Shown piece after piece: positions 11,901 through 20,993 of a stretch of DNA of 64,000 nucleotides (positions are counted from its first letter, which is position 1; every line of letters starts with the position of its first letter). The position numbers and the translations under genes were made by a program. The DNA comes from Pyropia yezoensis (Eukaryota > Rhodophyta > Bangiophyceae > Bangiales > Bangiaceae). Under the pieces are notes generated by a model. The model worked only from the letters and a program-made list of their open reading frames with translations, was not told the origin of the DNA and did no database searches. The stretch spans positions 27,058,063 through 27,122,062 of the forward strand of contig CM020619.1 of NCBI GenBank assembly GCA_009829735.1. Reading direction: 5' to 3'.

Positions 11901-12600
11901 TGTCACAAGCATGCACCAGTCCGAGGGCACTCGTCGTGTCACCCCGCGTGGCCATGGCACCCCCCGCCGGGTCGGTACGAACGGCCGCCGCTCCCGTCAC
12001 CGCGGACCCCACCACCGGGTGAATGACGTCGAGCATGGTCTCCGCCGGCTCGTCTGCCTCTACAGGAGCAGACCCACCCGGTCGCACCGGCACAATCTCG
12101 TCGACGTCACAGTCCATCTCCTTCAGCCGCTCCACCGGATCGGCCGCCCGCACTGGTGACCCCGTCAGCTGGGCTACGCCCGACATTTGCACCTCCGCCT
12201 CGACCACCGGGTCAGTCTGTGACGCCTCATGCACCACACCGACCGACTCGGCGACCGGCATCGCAGCCGCCGACACGGCCGGCGGCTCCGCTGGCGCCAT
12301 GCCCCCCGACGCCGCCGTCCACATGCCCGCCGACACGGCCGACTCGACGGTCGCCGCCACACCCACCGAGGCTGCCGTGCACTCGCCCGCCGAAGGCGCC
12401 TCCAACGACTCTGCCGGTGGCGCTGCTGCAGCCGAGACCGTCGGCTCCGCCTGTGCCACACTAGCCGGCTCGGCCACCACGTCTGCCGCGGCCGACGCCG
12501 ACGCGGCGGGCACCGTACCCGCCGACGCGACTGACTCGACTGCCGACACCGCCAACGCCTTCGCGGCAGCCGCGTCAGCCACCTGTGGCGTGACCGCCAT
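5815..12600 (-). CDS. Sen1/senataxin-like SF1 RNA/DNA helicase (frame with internal stops)
   Basis: A large nuclear-type helicase resembling Sen1/senataxin, which unwinds RNA:DNA hybrids and aids transcription termination. The first ATG of the frame is at 12600. The N-terminal 1,400 or so codons are Ala/Val-rich, then helical (armadillo-like by composition, 11.8-9.6 kb), then low complexity. The helicase core is clear: Walker A GPPGTGKT (about 7568-7591), motif II IIIDEGAA (about 6990-7016; family DEAA/DEAQ, here DEGA), motif III LVGDNAQL, motif IV QYRM, motif V TVDGCQGASVDCVILS, motif VI DERRVNVMMSRA (about 6170-6205). One frame of about 2,260 codons runs through, but stops fall at 11863-11865 (TAG), 8215-8217 (TAG), 8149-8151 (TGA), 7273-7275 (TAA) and 6580-6582 (TAA). 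A 75-nt GT-AG segment of 3n length could remove the 7273 stop, and GTAAGT overlaps the 6580 stop, so short introns are plausible. Otherwise it is a pseudogene. A 45-bp unit near 10430-10525 is tandemly duplicated (ARETTSAPAWRAVS). Confidence 0.75.
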
Positions 12601-12681
12601 CCCCACCAGCGGACCCACCGGCCTCGTTGCCGCCCCAACACCCGCAGGCTGGGCCGCCAGACACAGGAACACCACCCAGCC

Positions 12682-14480
12682 CGCCGCCTTGGCCGCTACC
12701 ACCTGCTGGGGGGGGGGGGGGGGGGGTGGGGGGCGGGGGGAAAGAGGCGAAAAAGGTACGGCAGAGAATCAGCGGCCGTGGGGTGGGGGCGCGGCTTGGG
12801 GGCAGCACACCAGCAGCGGCGGCGGCGCGGTTTGAAAACCCGCGCCGCCGGTGCTGGCGCGACCTGCCCCCCTCCCCCAACAGAGCCGCCGCGCCCGTGC
12901 TCCCCCCCGGCCGGCCGCCGATCCGCCACCCCGCCCCTCCCACACTCTCCCCCCCTCCTCCTCACGCCCCCTCCTCTCGCCCCCCCCCCCCCCCACAACA
13001 AACGCACCGGTCCGGTCGCGGCAACCGCCACACAGCCCGCCGCCTTGGCTGCTACCACCTTCGGGGGGAGGGGGAGGGGGAGGGGTGGGGGGGAAGAGGG
13101 GAAAAGGGTACGGCGGAGAATCAGCGGCCGTGGGGTGGGGGCGCGGCTTGGGGGCAGCACGCCAGCAGCGGCGGCGGCGCGGTTTGAAAACCCGCGCCGC
13201 CGGTGCTGGCGCGACCTGCCCCCCTCTCGCAACAGAGCCGCCGCGCCCGTGCTCCCCCCCGGCCGGCCGCCGATCCGCCACCCCGCCCCTCCCACACTCT
13301 CCCCCCCTCCTCCTCACGCCCCGTCCTCTCGCCCCCCCCCCCCCCACAACAAACGCACCGGTCCGGCCGCTACAACCGCCACACAACCCGCCGCCTGGTC
13401 CGAATCTACCTGCGGGGGGAGGGGGAGGGGAAGGGGTGGGGGGGAGGAGGGGAAAGAGGGTCGGCAGAGAATCAGCGGCCGTGGGGTGGGGGCGCGGCTT
13501 GCGGGCAGCATGCCAGCAGCGGCGGCGGCGCGGTTTAAAGAAACCGCGCCGCCGGTGCTGGCGCGACCTGCCCCCCTCCCCCAACAGAGCCGCCGCGCCT
13601 GTGCCCCATCCCGGCCGGCCGCCGATCCGCCACCCCGCCCCTCCCACACTCTCCCCCCCTCCTCCTCACGCCCCCTCCTCTCGCCCCCCCCCCTCCCCAC
13701 AACAAACACACCGGTCCGGTCGCCGCCACCGCCGCACTACCCGCCGCCATGGCCGCTACCACCTGCGGGGGGAGGGGGAGTGGGAGGGAAGGGGGGGAAG
13801 GGGGGAAGAGGGTACGGCAGAGAATCAGCGGCCGTGGGGTGGGGGCGCGGCTTGGGGGCAGCACGCCAGCAGCGGCGGCGGCGCGGTTTGAAAACCCGCG
13901 CCGCCGGTGCTGGCGCGACCTGCCCCCCTCTCCCAACAGAGCCGCCGCGCCCGTGCTCCCCCCCGGCTGGCCTCCGATCCGCCACCCCGCCCCTCCCACA
14001 CTCTCCCCCCCCCCTCCTCACGCCCCGTCTTCTCGCCCCCCCCCCCCCCCCAACAAACGCACCGGTCCGGCCGCTACAACCGCCACACAGCCCGCCGCCT
14101 TGGCCGCTACCACCTGCGGGGGGAGGGGAAGGGTAAGGGGTGGGGGGGAAGAGGGGAAAAAGCTACGGCAGAGAATCAGCGGCCGTGGGGTGGGGGCGCG
14201 GCTTGGGGGCAGCACGCCAGCAGCGGCGGCGGCGCGGTTTGAATACCCGCGCCGCCGGTGCTGGCGCGACCTGCCCCCCTCTCCCGACAGAGCCGCCGCG
14301 CCCGTGCTCCCCCCCGGCCGGCCGCCGATCCGCCACCCCGCCCCTCCCACACTCTCCCCCCCTCCTCCTCACGCCCCGTCCTCCCTTCCCCCCCCCCCCC
14401 ACAACAAACGCACTGGTCCGGTCGCCGCCACCGCCACACAACCCGCCGCCTTGGCCGCCACCAGCAGCGGCGGGGGTGGG
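12682..14480. repeat. satellite of five ~352-bp units
   Basis: The landmark gagaatcagcggccgtgg recurs at 12764, 13116, 13467, 13820 and 14171, giving periods of 352, 351, 353 and 351 bp. Each unit contains a G-rich tract, a hairpin (GCGGCGCGG, 8-base loop around TTTGAAAA, CCCGCGCCGC), a C-rich tract with CCGGCCGGCC, and a segment starting gccgccttggccgctacc. The last segment is also the 5' end of the minus-strand helicase frame (12650-12702). Long ORFs on both strands here are products of the repeat and the homopolymers, not genes. Unit-to-unit differences are mostly homopolymer lengths. Confidence 0.92.
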
Positions 14481-15289
14481 GGGAGGGGTGGGGTAAGGGA
14501 GGGGCGCGGCACACCGTTGAGAGGGATGTCGGGAATGGGGGAGAGGGCGCGGCACGACCGGGAAAGGGAGAGGGGGGGGAAGGGAAGGGGCGCGGCACAC
14601 CGTGGAGCGGGCAATGGGGGGTGGGGGCCGCGCGTGCACGCATGCGCGCGTGCAAGCCTGTGGATGCACGCGCACGGTCCGCGCGCACGCATTAGCGAGG
14701 GCGCGGGAGGGCGTTCGCGCGCATGCGCGCATGCATTCGCGCGCGCACGCCCGCGTGACGTGCCCCCCGGGAAACGACAATTTTTGTCCCGACGATTTTT
14801 GTCCTGCGTATTACACACTGGCAGTTTGCGGAAATGCCACAAGACTTTTCAGCACATCCCTTAGCGATCGTCGCCCCCAAGATCAGAGTGAGGGGCGGAT
14901 CATTAGAAGGGGGCGGTTCATTCGGAGGGGCGATTCATTAGGAAGGGGCGGTTCCTTTAGGGGGGGGGGGGGGGGGGGGAAGGGTTCGTGGCACGGGTGT
15001 GAGCTGTGGGCCCACAATGGAGAATCGTTCGTAAGATCGACAGACGGCTAAATCGTAGAGCAAACTCCGTGTACGCGGACATCTGAAAAAGCGCGGAGTT
15101 TGTGTAACCCCTACTCCAATCGATCAATGGACTGGGAAACGCGGTGTATCCGGTATTATGCATATAGACCGCCGTCGGTTGTTACAGAAAGTGAGAATAA
15201 AACTACTCGCCGGAGAAGCTTGCAGAATCAAAACCTCATAGACTACCGGAATTTCGTCCTGGCATAGACCACCGGACACATGCCGGGAC
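14481..15289. other. intergenic, purine-rich then alternating purine-pyrimidine
   Basis: From 14490 to 14620 a G-rich stretch contains the phrase ggcgcggcac three times (about 14500-14610). From about 14630 to 14760 the sequence is dominated by gcgcgtgcacgcatgcgcgc-type alternation, prone to Z-DNA in principle. Near 14770-14805 the phrase gacratttttgtcc occurs twice in tandem. A G run lies at about 14957-14977. No gene is supported. Confidence 0.55.
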
Positions 15290-16048
15290 TCACCCGTGGC
15301 TATTTAGCATGGAACTAAAGGCAGCCAAAATATCGCTTTGTTCTGATTCGCATTTCCTGTGACGGCCCTGAGACGTCAAGCCCGTGCTCGCAAAGCCATT
15401 TCGAGCAGGCGGCGCCGACAGCAGCGTGTATGCACCGACCAGACCGTCCGACACGGAGCATTCCTGGCCCGGGGGCCTGTCGGTGGTGAGTGGACGATTT
15501 ATTCTTCCGTTGCGCTTGGGCGAATGCGACCCCCTGCACGTACATACAGCATTTGCCAGGTGGGCGGGAGCGGCCCCCGGGACGTTCTTGGCCGCGGCCA
15601 CCACGGGTGGCGGCGACAGCAGGGGCGCTTCAAGTTCAAGGGCCGGTAGCCGCCGCCGCCACGGGTGCGCGGCGACCGCAGGGGTGTCTGTAGGTGGGCA
15701 GGCGGGTAGTGACGGGCGCACTGCTGCTGCTGGCTCGTGTGCGACTGGCAAACGTTGCCTGGACGCGCCGTTTGCCGGTGTGTGGTCGTTGGCGGCGGCG
15801 GTGGCGGGCCCTGCCACGCAGACTTGCCTCGGCACCCTGCGCGCCGCGTCTCGGCCGCCAAGGCCCGGCTGGCCGTCGCGCGTGATGTGCACCCAGATGT
15901 ACTCCGCATTGTCTTTGACGTTGCCGATGAAGCTGTGGCGTCTTTTCGGCGCCTGGCACTCGAGGCCCATAGCGAGGCAGACGGCGGCAGTCGGGCGGGA
16001 CCGACAAGGACCAGACGTAAAGTCAAACTGAGGAACCCGGGACGGCAC
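15290..16048 (-). pseudogene. coding-like fragment with similarity to the helicase N-terminal region
   Basis: The minus-strand frame has codon statistics like real coding sequence around 15870-15980 (FIGNVKDNAEYIWVHITRDG, nearly all codons ending in G or C). Near 15385-15440 it reads AAVGAACSKWLCEHG, close to AAVGAACSKLLHDHG in the N-terminal part of the Sen1-like protein (about 11200-11250); DNA of the two places shares gagcaggcggcgccgac. No ATG opens the frame, the middle is low-complexity, and no helicase motif follows. It could be a decayed partial paralogue or an unrelated gene. Function not recognised. Confidence 0.35.
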
Positions 16049-16453
16049 GACCTGTCGACGGCCGTCGAGGAAGCCGTGCTAAATTTCATGCGGCGCGTGT
16101 CTGCGACGCGCGGGAAGCGGGCGTCATCCGATTGGGCCCGCGAGGGCGGCGCGGCAGGTAAGCGCGCCATCGACTTCGCGGCGGCCGCACCGGGCGGGGG
16201 AATGGGTGCGGCGGCGGCGCAGCCGCCCCCGCGCTATGATGCCGCCTTTTACGCCGACGAGGAGGAGGGGGCAGGTGGGGCGGGCCCCACACCCGACGAG
16301 CCATCCCTTACCAGCATTAAAGACGTGCTGACGCGCATCGGTTTCTTCGAACCGTACACTGGGGCCGGGGAGGCCGCCGAACAGGATGGCCAGGCGGGCA
16401 AAGTGACCAAGAAACAGCTCCTCCGTGTAGCAATATGGTTGTCCGTATTGTGA
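16016..16453 (+). CDS. unrecognised coding-like fragment
   Basis: The plus-strand frame ending at the TGA before 16454 reads HDLSTAVEEAVLNFMRRVS, an acidic Gly-rich linker (YADEEEGAGGAG) and a C-terminal helix-like segment (SIKDVLTRIGFFEPY, then KVTKKQLLRVAIWLSVL). Codons end mostly in G or C and second positions are AT-richer, which favours this strand from about 16015. The frame extends left to 15737, but there the minus strand looks more coding. No family is recognised. It abuts the left edge of the retroelement block and may be the truncated end of a host gene or part of the element. Confidence 0.3.
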   Translation, partial: RKVKLRNPGRHDLSTAVEEAVLNFMRRVSATRGKRASSDWAREGGAAGKRAIDFAAAAPGGGMGAAAAQPPPRYDAAFYADEEEGAGGAGPTPDEPSLTSIKDVLTRIGFFEPYTGAGEAAEQDGQAGKVTKKQLLRVAIWLSVL

Positions 16454-16780
16454 CCCTAATGTCAGGGGGGCTACTTCTAATCCTTAACTTCAATTTGAGA
16501 GTCCGAGCTGGTCACGGTATCTATAAGTTACGTGTGACCAGAGGGACTTGCATCCTGGGGTGGAGGGTAGTTCGTAGTGTCTCCGAGGGTTTATAACGAG
16601 GGGGCCGGTGGCGAATCCACCGCGGGCCAAGGTAGAACAGCAAACCCCTCCCATTTGGGCTCCCATCTTGGTCCCGTGGCTTGCGCTCCAAGGACAGCAA
16701 CCTGGGCCTCCCGGTGACGTTGGTGCCGATCCCCCCTGGTGAGTGTTCCCTGAGAGTGGACGCGCGACGGATCCCTATTG

Positions 16781-16938
16781 AAAACCCTCAAATCCAAGTT
16801 GGATTTACTACTAAGCTAACTATCCCAAACTTAGGGAATATGGACCCAAATGCAGGGGGAGGAACGGATCGGGCTAGTGGCCTGCCGCCCCTTGCATGGC
16901 ACGTGTTGCCCCCTACCTGGGGGTCAATACTGCCACAC
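16781..16938 (+). repeat. dispersed repeat, copy A
   Basis: Starts aaaaccctcaaatccaagtt and ends at ctgccacac. It is nearly identical to the reverse complement of 20524-20681 and close to 57244-57403. The shared frame reads PQIQVGFTTKLTIPNLGNMD. Only this core is shared by copy A; copies B and C extend further. It forms the left arm of the inverted pair around block 1. Confidence 0.9.
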
Positions 16939-17219
16939 CTGTGACAGGGGTCGTACCAAGTTGCTACCCCCGCCACCCTCAAAGAAAGTATCTTTGATCG
17001 GGAGCCAAGTTCGGCTATATCGACCAACATGAGGGACCGGTAGTAGCGGCCACCCTCAACGCGGGCGCGAGTAGCGACCCGAGGTCCGGAAAGGAGAAGC
17101 ACCAAGCCAAGTCGGCCGCCTCTCCTCGTCCCCATGTGAACATGGAGGGTGTTCCACCCAGGTTGAGGGTTCAAGTTGAACGCCTCTTGGACCAATATCA
17201 CAAGTTGTGAGATGGTCAA

Positions 17220-18131
17220 TTGGGACTCATGAGAGCCACCCAACACCGGATCGAGTTGAAACCCGGTGTACCCCCTATACGCCAACAACCGTATAGGGGA
17301 GGGCCCCGTTCAAGGGCCCTCGTCAAGGAGCGCTTCAACAAAACTATTGTAAGGCAGCTGCGCCACTATGTGAGTGAGCATGTGAAAACGTGGGACCAAT
17401 ACATTTCTATTCTTACCACTGCCTACAATTCGCAGGTTCACTCATCTACCGGGGAAGTACCCCTCGCTTTTGTGACCCCCCGTCGCGTGCGGTCTATTGC
17501 TGTGCGGCGGTCGCTCCCAACTAGGGAGGATGATCGCAGCACGCCTACTCCTACTGAGAGTAAGGCGGAGTTCGCTGCTATGCTTGAACACCTCATCCCT
17601 AAAGTCAGGGCTGAGATGGACAAAGCACAAAAGCGCTACAAGCGTACCTTTGACAAAAAGGTGCGCAATGCTAAGCATGTCCCCGAACAGGGTGACTGGG
17701 TGCTGGTTCACTCACACACCCCAACTGGGGGTAAGTTGGTATTCCAGACGAATGGGCCGTACCAGGTCCTTCGTACTGATGGGCGGCGTTTCACCATCGA
17801 AAGTGACGATGGGGTCCGCACAGTGAACGGACAGGACGTGGTCAAAGTTGCACCACCGCCTGCAGGCGACCCAGCTTGGGCGCGTGCTTTGGAAGTGTGG
17901 CGCCTCCCCTCACTGCCTGCGGCCAAACAGGGCCCGCAGGAGTACGTGTTCGATAATTTCATCGACCACGGATGGGATGAAGACACTGACCGCCTCATGT
18001 TGGGGGTGCGTTGGTTTGGCTACAAAGCCAAGGATGATACGTGGGAGTATGTGGAGGACCTTCCCGCTGAGAAGGTCCGGGCGTACTGTGCCCGGAATGA
18101 GGTAGACCCTAACAGCCCTCCCTCAACGTGA
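17220..18131 (+). pseudogene. internally deleted Ty3/gypsy pol (RT start fused to integrase end and chromodomain)
   Basis: The frame opens with TQHRIELKPGVPPIRQQPYR, the conserved entry to Ty3/gypsy reverse transcriptase, and passes within a few residues to RFNKTIVRQLRHYVSEHVKTWD...AYNSQVHSSTGEVPLAF, the end of an integrase core. The RT palm (YxDD), RNase H, HHCC finger and first two integrase acidic residues are therefore missing. The integrase C-terminal domain follows (GDWVLVHSHTP...GPYQVLR), then a chromodomain (EYVFDNFIDHGWDED...LGVRWFGYKAKDDTWEYVEDLP). The joint is in frame, leaving a 303-codon ORF. The protein cannot reverse-transcribe. It differs clearly in sequence from the young chromovirus at 25.9-40.6 kb, so it belongs to another lineage. 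Confidence 0.85.
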
Positions 18132-18242
18132 GGGAAGGCCGAGCAACAGTGCCACGAGAGTGCTTCAAGTCGAAGTGGTACGCAGAGTGGCTTTTAACTA
18201 CAGCCCTTACCCTCACACTCTCACAACAAAGGCAGCTGCCAA

Positions 18243-20186
18243 CTAGGCACGCATGCTAGACTCTCCCACTCCACGGCCCTCGCCCTCCCGTGGAGGCGAG
18301 CGGCGAGACCCACGCCGATAACGGTCTCCACTCGTTGGAGGGGGCGGCGGCTCCAAGTCGGAACCGTCGCGCCCCTCACGGTCGCGCAAGTGGCGCCGAC
18401 CGTGGCCACTCTTCTGCCTGGTCTTGCGCGCAAGTTTGCGACGCAGACGCTGGACAGACTCCGTCTCCGACGGGGTAGAGGACTCCGAGACGGAGTAAGA
18501 CAACTCGTCTTCCGACACGGAGGGAGAGCGCCGCGAGTGTCGGCGACGACGGCGAGGAGGCGAGTATGCCCGGCTCGCGCGACGTTTGCCACGCCCAAGT
18601 GGGGCTGGCTGGGGCATAATAGCCCCAATGCGAGCCAACTCGGCTGTCATAAACTCCACCACCGACTCGCAACTCGCGGTCGCCACTGCAGTACGAACGC
18701 GCTCCTCAAGTTGAGGAGTCTCGGAACTCTGTAGGGTTGCGATCGACGCGGCCAACCAGGAAATGGTGCGCACCAACGTGGTGATCATCATCTCTGAGGT
18801 TAGAGGCGTGGGCGGCAACACCAACTTGGGGTATACCGTCAGGAGGGTGGCCCCCAAGTTGGGGGACACCGGGGTGGAAGACTCCACGGCCACGCTGATC
18901 GGGATGTTCCCGTGAGGTTGGAAAGGAACAGGAGGAAGCGGAGGGGCCCGTCGAGGTGGCGGTACCCGGGTGTAACTGCGACCCCGACTTGGGGCCCCCG
19001 CAGTGGGTTGAGTCATATGGTCATCATAGGACGGCACGGCCATAACTATGGGCTTGTCCGGGGGTGGCGCAGTGTGGCGATCCACCCCCGGGGCATACGG
19101 GTAGTCCCCGATGCCCAACCCCTCTCGTAGGACCACACGGCCGTCGTGAAGTTCACGAGCGACCCACACGAACTGGCGAAGTGCGCCATCGTCCTTGGGC
19201 CCACGAGTGGGGCGGCGCAACTTGTGCTCAATGCTCTCCCACTCGATAAACTTATGGAGCCGGAGCATCTCCTCAAGTAGAGTGAGTTGTCCTGATGAGC
19301 ACCCCTCAGCAACTAGCTGAGGGGTGAGCTGTTCCAAACCTTGGAGGAGCCGGAGGGGGAGATGCCAGAGCATCCCCCGCCGCTGAACACAGGACACCCA
19401 GGTCGACATGACCTCGAGGAGCCACTGGGTGGCCAACATGGCCCACACCAGGTGATCAGGGGCAGCCGTCAACATGACGGAGCCGAAGTGGTCAAGCAAC
19501 CGTGGCAACAACGCCGGGATCCCGTAGGGGACCTCAACTTGAGGCCACCACTCGGGCTTCTTTGGATAGTACTGCTCCTTACTGGCAGCAGACTGTTGAG
19601 GAAACTCAAGTTGAGCCGAGGTCACCAAGTAGGGACCTCGCCGGAAGTCTCTCTCCATCCGCACATCAAAGTGATGAGTGTGCGGATCGGCCTCGTGGAG
19701 GTACGGTGGGCGAGTTGCCACAGCGTCCCACGTGAAGGTCGGCAAGTCGCCGGGACCCGGGATAGTTCCCCCGCGGTCCACCATTGCCTTGGCACGCTGA
19801 ACGTCCTCAACCTCCTCATCGTCCAGGAAGGCAAAATGGTCCGTCCTGAAGCCGGCAGGGAACCCGACCCTACGGGGATACTTCTCCCGTAGGCGGTCCC
19901 ATACCCGGCCCATCGCTGCGCCAAGTCGGCCACAGCGAAGAACAGTCAGCCCCTCCTCATAGAGAGGCCAAGCGGGGTAAAACCACCGCCCCAAGGCCTC
20001 ACGCGGGACAACTTGTCCCGCCTCCGGGGAAGATCCCGCCGTCAACCCAAAGCCGGGTGACGCGGGAGTCCCGTCCCCCGGAGCGATCGCGGAGCCCCCG
20101 CCGGAAGTCCCGGCGGGTGCTGCCCCGTAATAGGTGTCCTCCATGCGCTCGTCAAGAGAGTCCGTCTCCACTCCCGGAGTCGCCAT
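18243..20186 (-). CDS. 647-residue ORF of unknown function within the retroelement block
   Basis: Intact frame from ATG 20186 to the stop at 18243; it stays open upstream to 20357 without another ATG. The N-terminus is Gly/Pro-rich, and the middle has a well-mixed composition with many aromatic residues (RWFYPAWPLYEEGL, LVWAMLATQWLLEVMSTWVSC). A proline-rich linker and an Arg/Ser-rich C-terminus follow (RRRRRHSRRSPSVSEDELS), ending in basic sequence. Composition is protein-like, not a by-product of GC. It is antisense to and convergent with the pol remnant, and lies inside the inverted repeats. It could be a gag-like or accessory protein of a second element, or a captured host gene; no motif decides. 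No zinc knuckle or catalytic motif is seen. Confidence 0.55.
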   Translation of the reverse strand: MATPGVETDSLDERMEDTYYGAAPAGTSGGGSAIAPGDGTPASPGFGLTAGSSPEAGQVVPREALGRWFYPAWPLYEEGLTVLRCGRLGAAMGRVWDRLREKYPRRVGFPAGFRTDHFAFLDDEEVEDVQRAKAMVDRGGTIPGPGDLPTFTWDAVATRPPYLHEADPHTHHFDVRMERDFRRGPYLVTSAQLEFPQQSAASKEQYYPKKPEWWPQVEVPYGIPALLPRLLDHFGSVMLTAAPDHLVWAMLATQWLLEVMSTWVSCVQRRGMLWHLPLRLLQGLEQLTPQLVAEGCSSGQLTLLEEMLRLHKFIEWESIEHKLRRPTRGPKDDGALRQFVWVARELHDGRVVLREGLGIGDYPYAPGVDRHTAPPPDKPIVMAVPSYDDHMTQPTAGAPSRGRSYTRVPPPRRAPPLPPVPFQPHGNIPISVAVESSTPVSPNLGATLLTVYPKLVLPPTPLTSEMMITTLVRTISWLAASIATLQSSETPQLEERVRTAVATASCESVVEFMTAELARIGAIMPQPAPLGRGKRRASRAYSPPRRRRRHSRRSPSVSEDELSYSVSESSTPSETESVQRLRRKLARKTRQKSGHGRRHLRDREGRDGSDLEPPPPPTSGDRYRRGSRRSPPREGEGRGVGESSMRA

Positions 20187-20474
20187 GGCTCTCCCCAAGT
20201 TGGGGAGAGAGGCTCTGGCTATCGCAGCACGAGACCCGCCTCGAGTTGAGGGGGACTCGGATCGTGGGTATACGGGTGGCCTCCCCAGCGTGGGGCGGCC
20301 CAGTGGAAGGTGAAGGGGAGGTGGTGGTGATGGTGAAGTGTGAACTGAGGAGAGCAAGCTGCCGAGTGGGCAAGCTTGAGGAGAGGGGCGGTCAACGTGA
20401 CCGCCTCCACATCCGTGTTACGTACTCGATGGGGGACAGCAAGTCGCGCCCCCAACGCCGAGACGTGCGTTTAC

Positions 20475-20993
20475 GCACCCCCTCACAGGGCCGACCGGGT
20501 CGGTCGGAACTGAGAAGAGGGGAGTGTGGCAGTATTGACCCCCAGGTAGGGGGGCAACACGTGCCATGCAAGGGGCGGCAGGCCACTAGCCCGATCCGTT
20601 CCTCCCCCTGCATTTGGGTCCATATTCCCTAAGTTTGGGATAGTTAGCTTAGTAGTAAATCCAACTTGGATTTGAGGGTTTTCTGCATTTATCGTCTTGA
20701 ATTTTCGTGTGGCCCGGTGGGCAGGTGCTGGGGTGGGAGATTCTGAGTGGCGAGATTCTGAGTGGACCCTGGGGGGATAAGGGGAGGGACAGCGGGGCTT
20801 GGCCCTGCGTCCCCGTCCCGACCAAGAAACTGTTGGACCACACACCATCCTCTTGTTTGTCCGTGGGGGGTTTGCCCCACAACAGGGACAGAGTGTGTGC
20901 GACTTGCACTTCTTCCGGTTCCCCCGACACGGGAGGCAGCCCTAGCACACCGCCCCAACTTGGGTGCCGTGTGTGCTTGTGGTTTTTGCCACA
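20475..20993 (-). repeat. dispersed repeat, copy B
   Basis: Reverse complement begins tgtggcaaaaaccaca and runs about 520 bp to a gaccgacccggtcggccctg palindrome-like end. It matches copy C at 56934-57454 along its length, and copy A only in its core. In the same frame as copy C it reads KMVCGPTVSWSGRG-like sequence followed by PTPAPAHRATRKFKTINAENP. The TG start and lack of coding relatives make an LTR-like fragment possible. Confidence 0.85.

Noticed and set aside
5815..12600. Reassigned stop codons in this organism
   Set aside because: All three stop codons occur inside the helicase frame, while other genes here end normally at TGA, TAA or TAG. The young gag and pol copies show that stops arise by simple mutation.
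12696..14864. Many 100-450 codon ORFs on both strands
   Set aside because: Products of the 352-bp satellite and G/C runs; composition is homopolymeric and identical in each unit.
16781..20681. DNA transposon with terminal inverted repeats
   Set aside because: The inverted pair is copies of a dispersed repeat found separately at 57 kb. The interior is retroelement-derived and no target duplication was seen.
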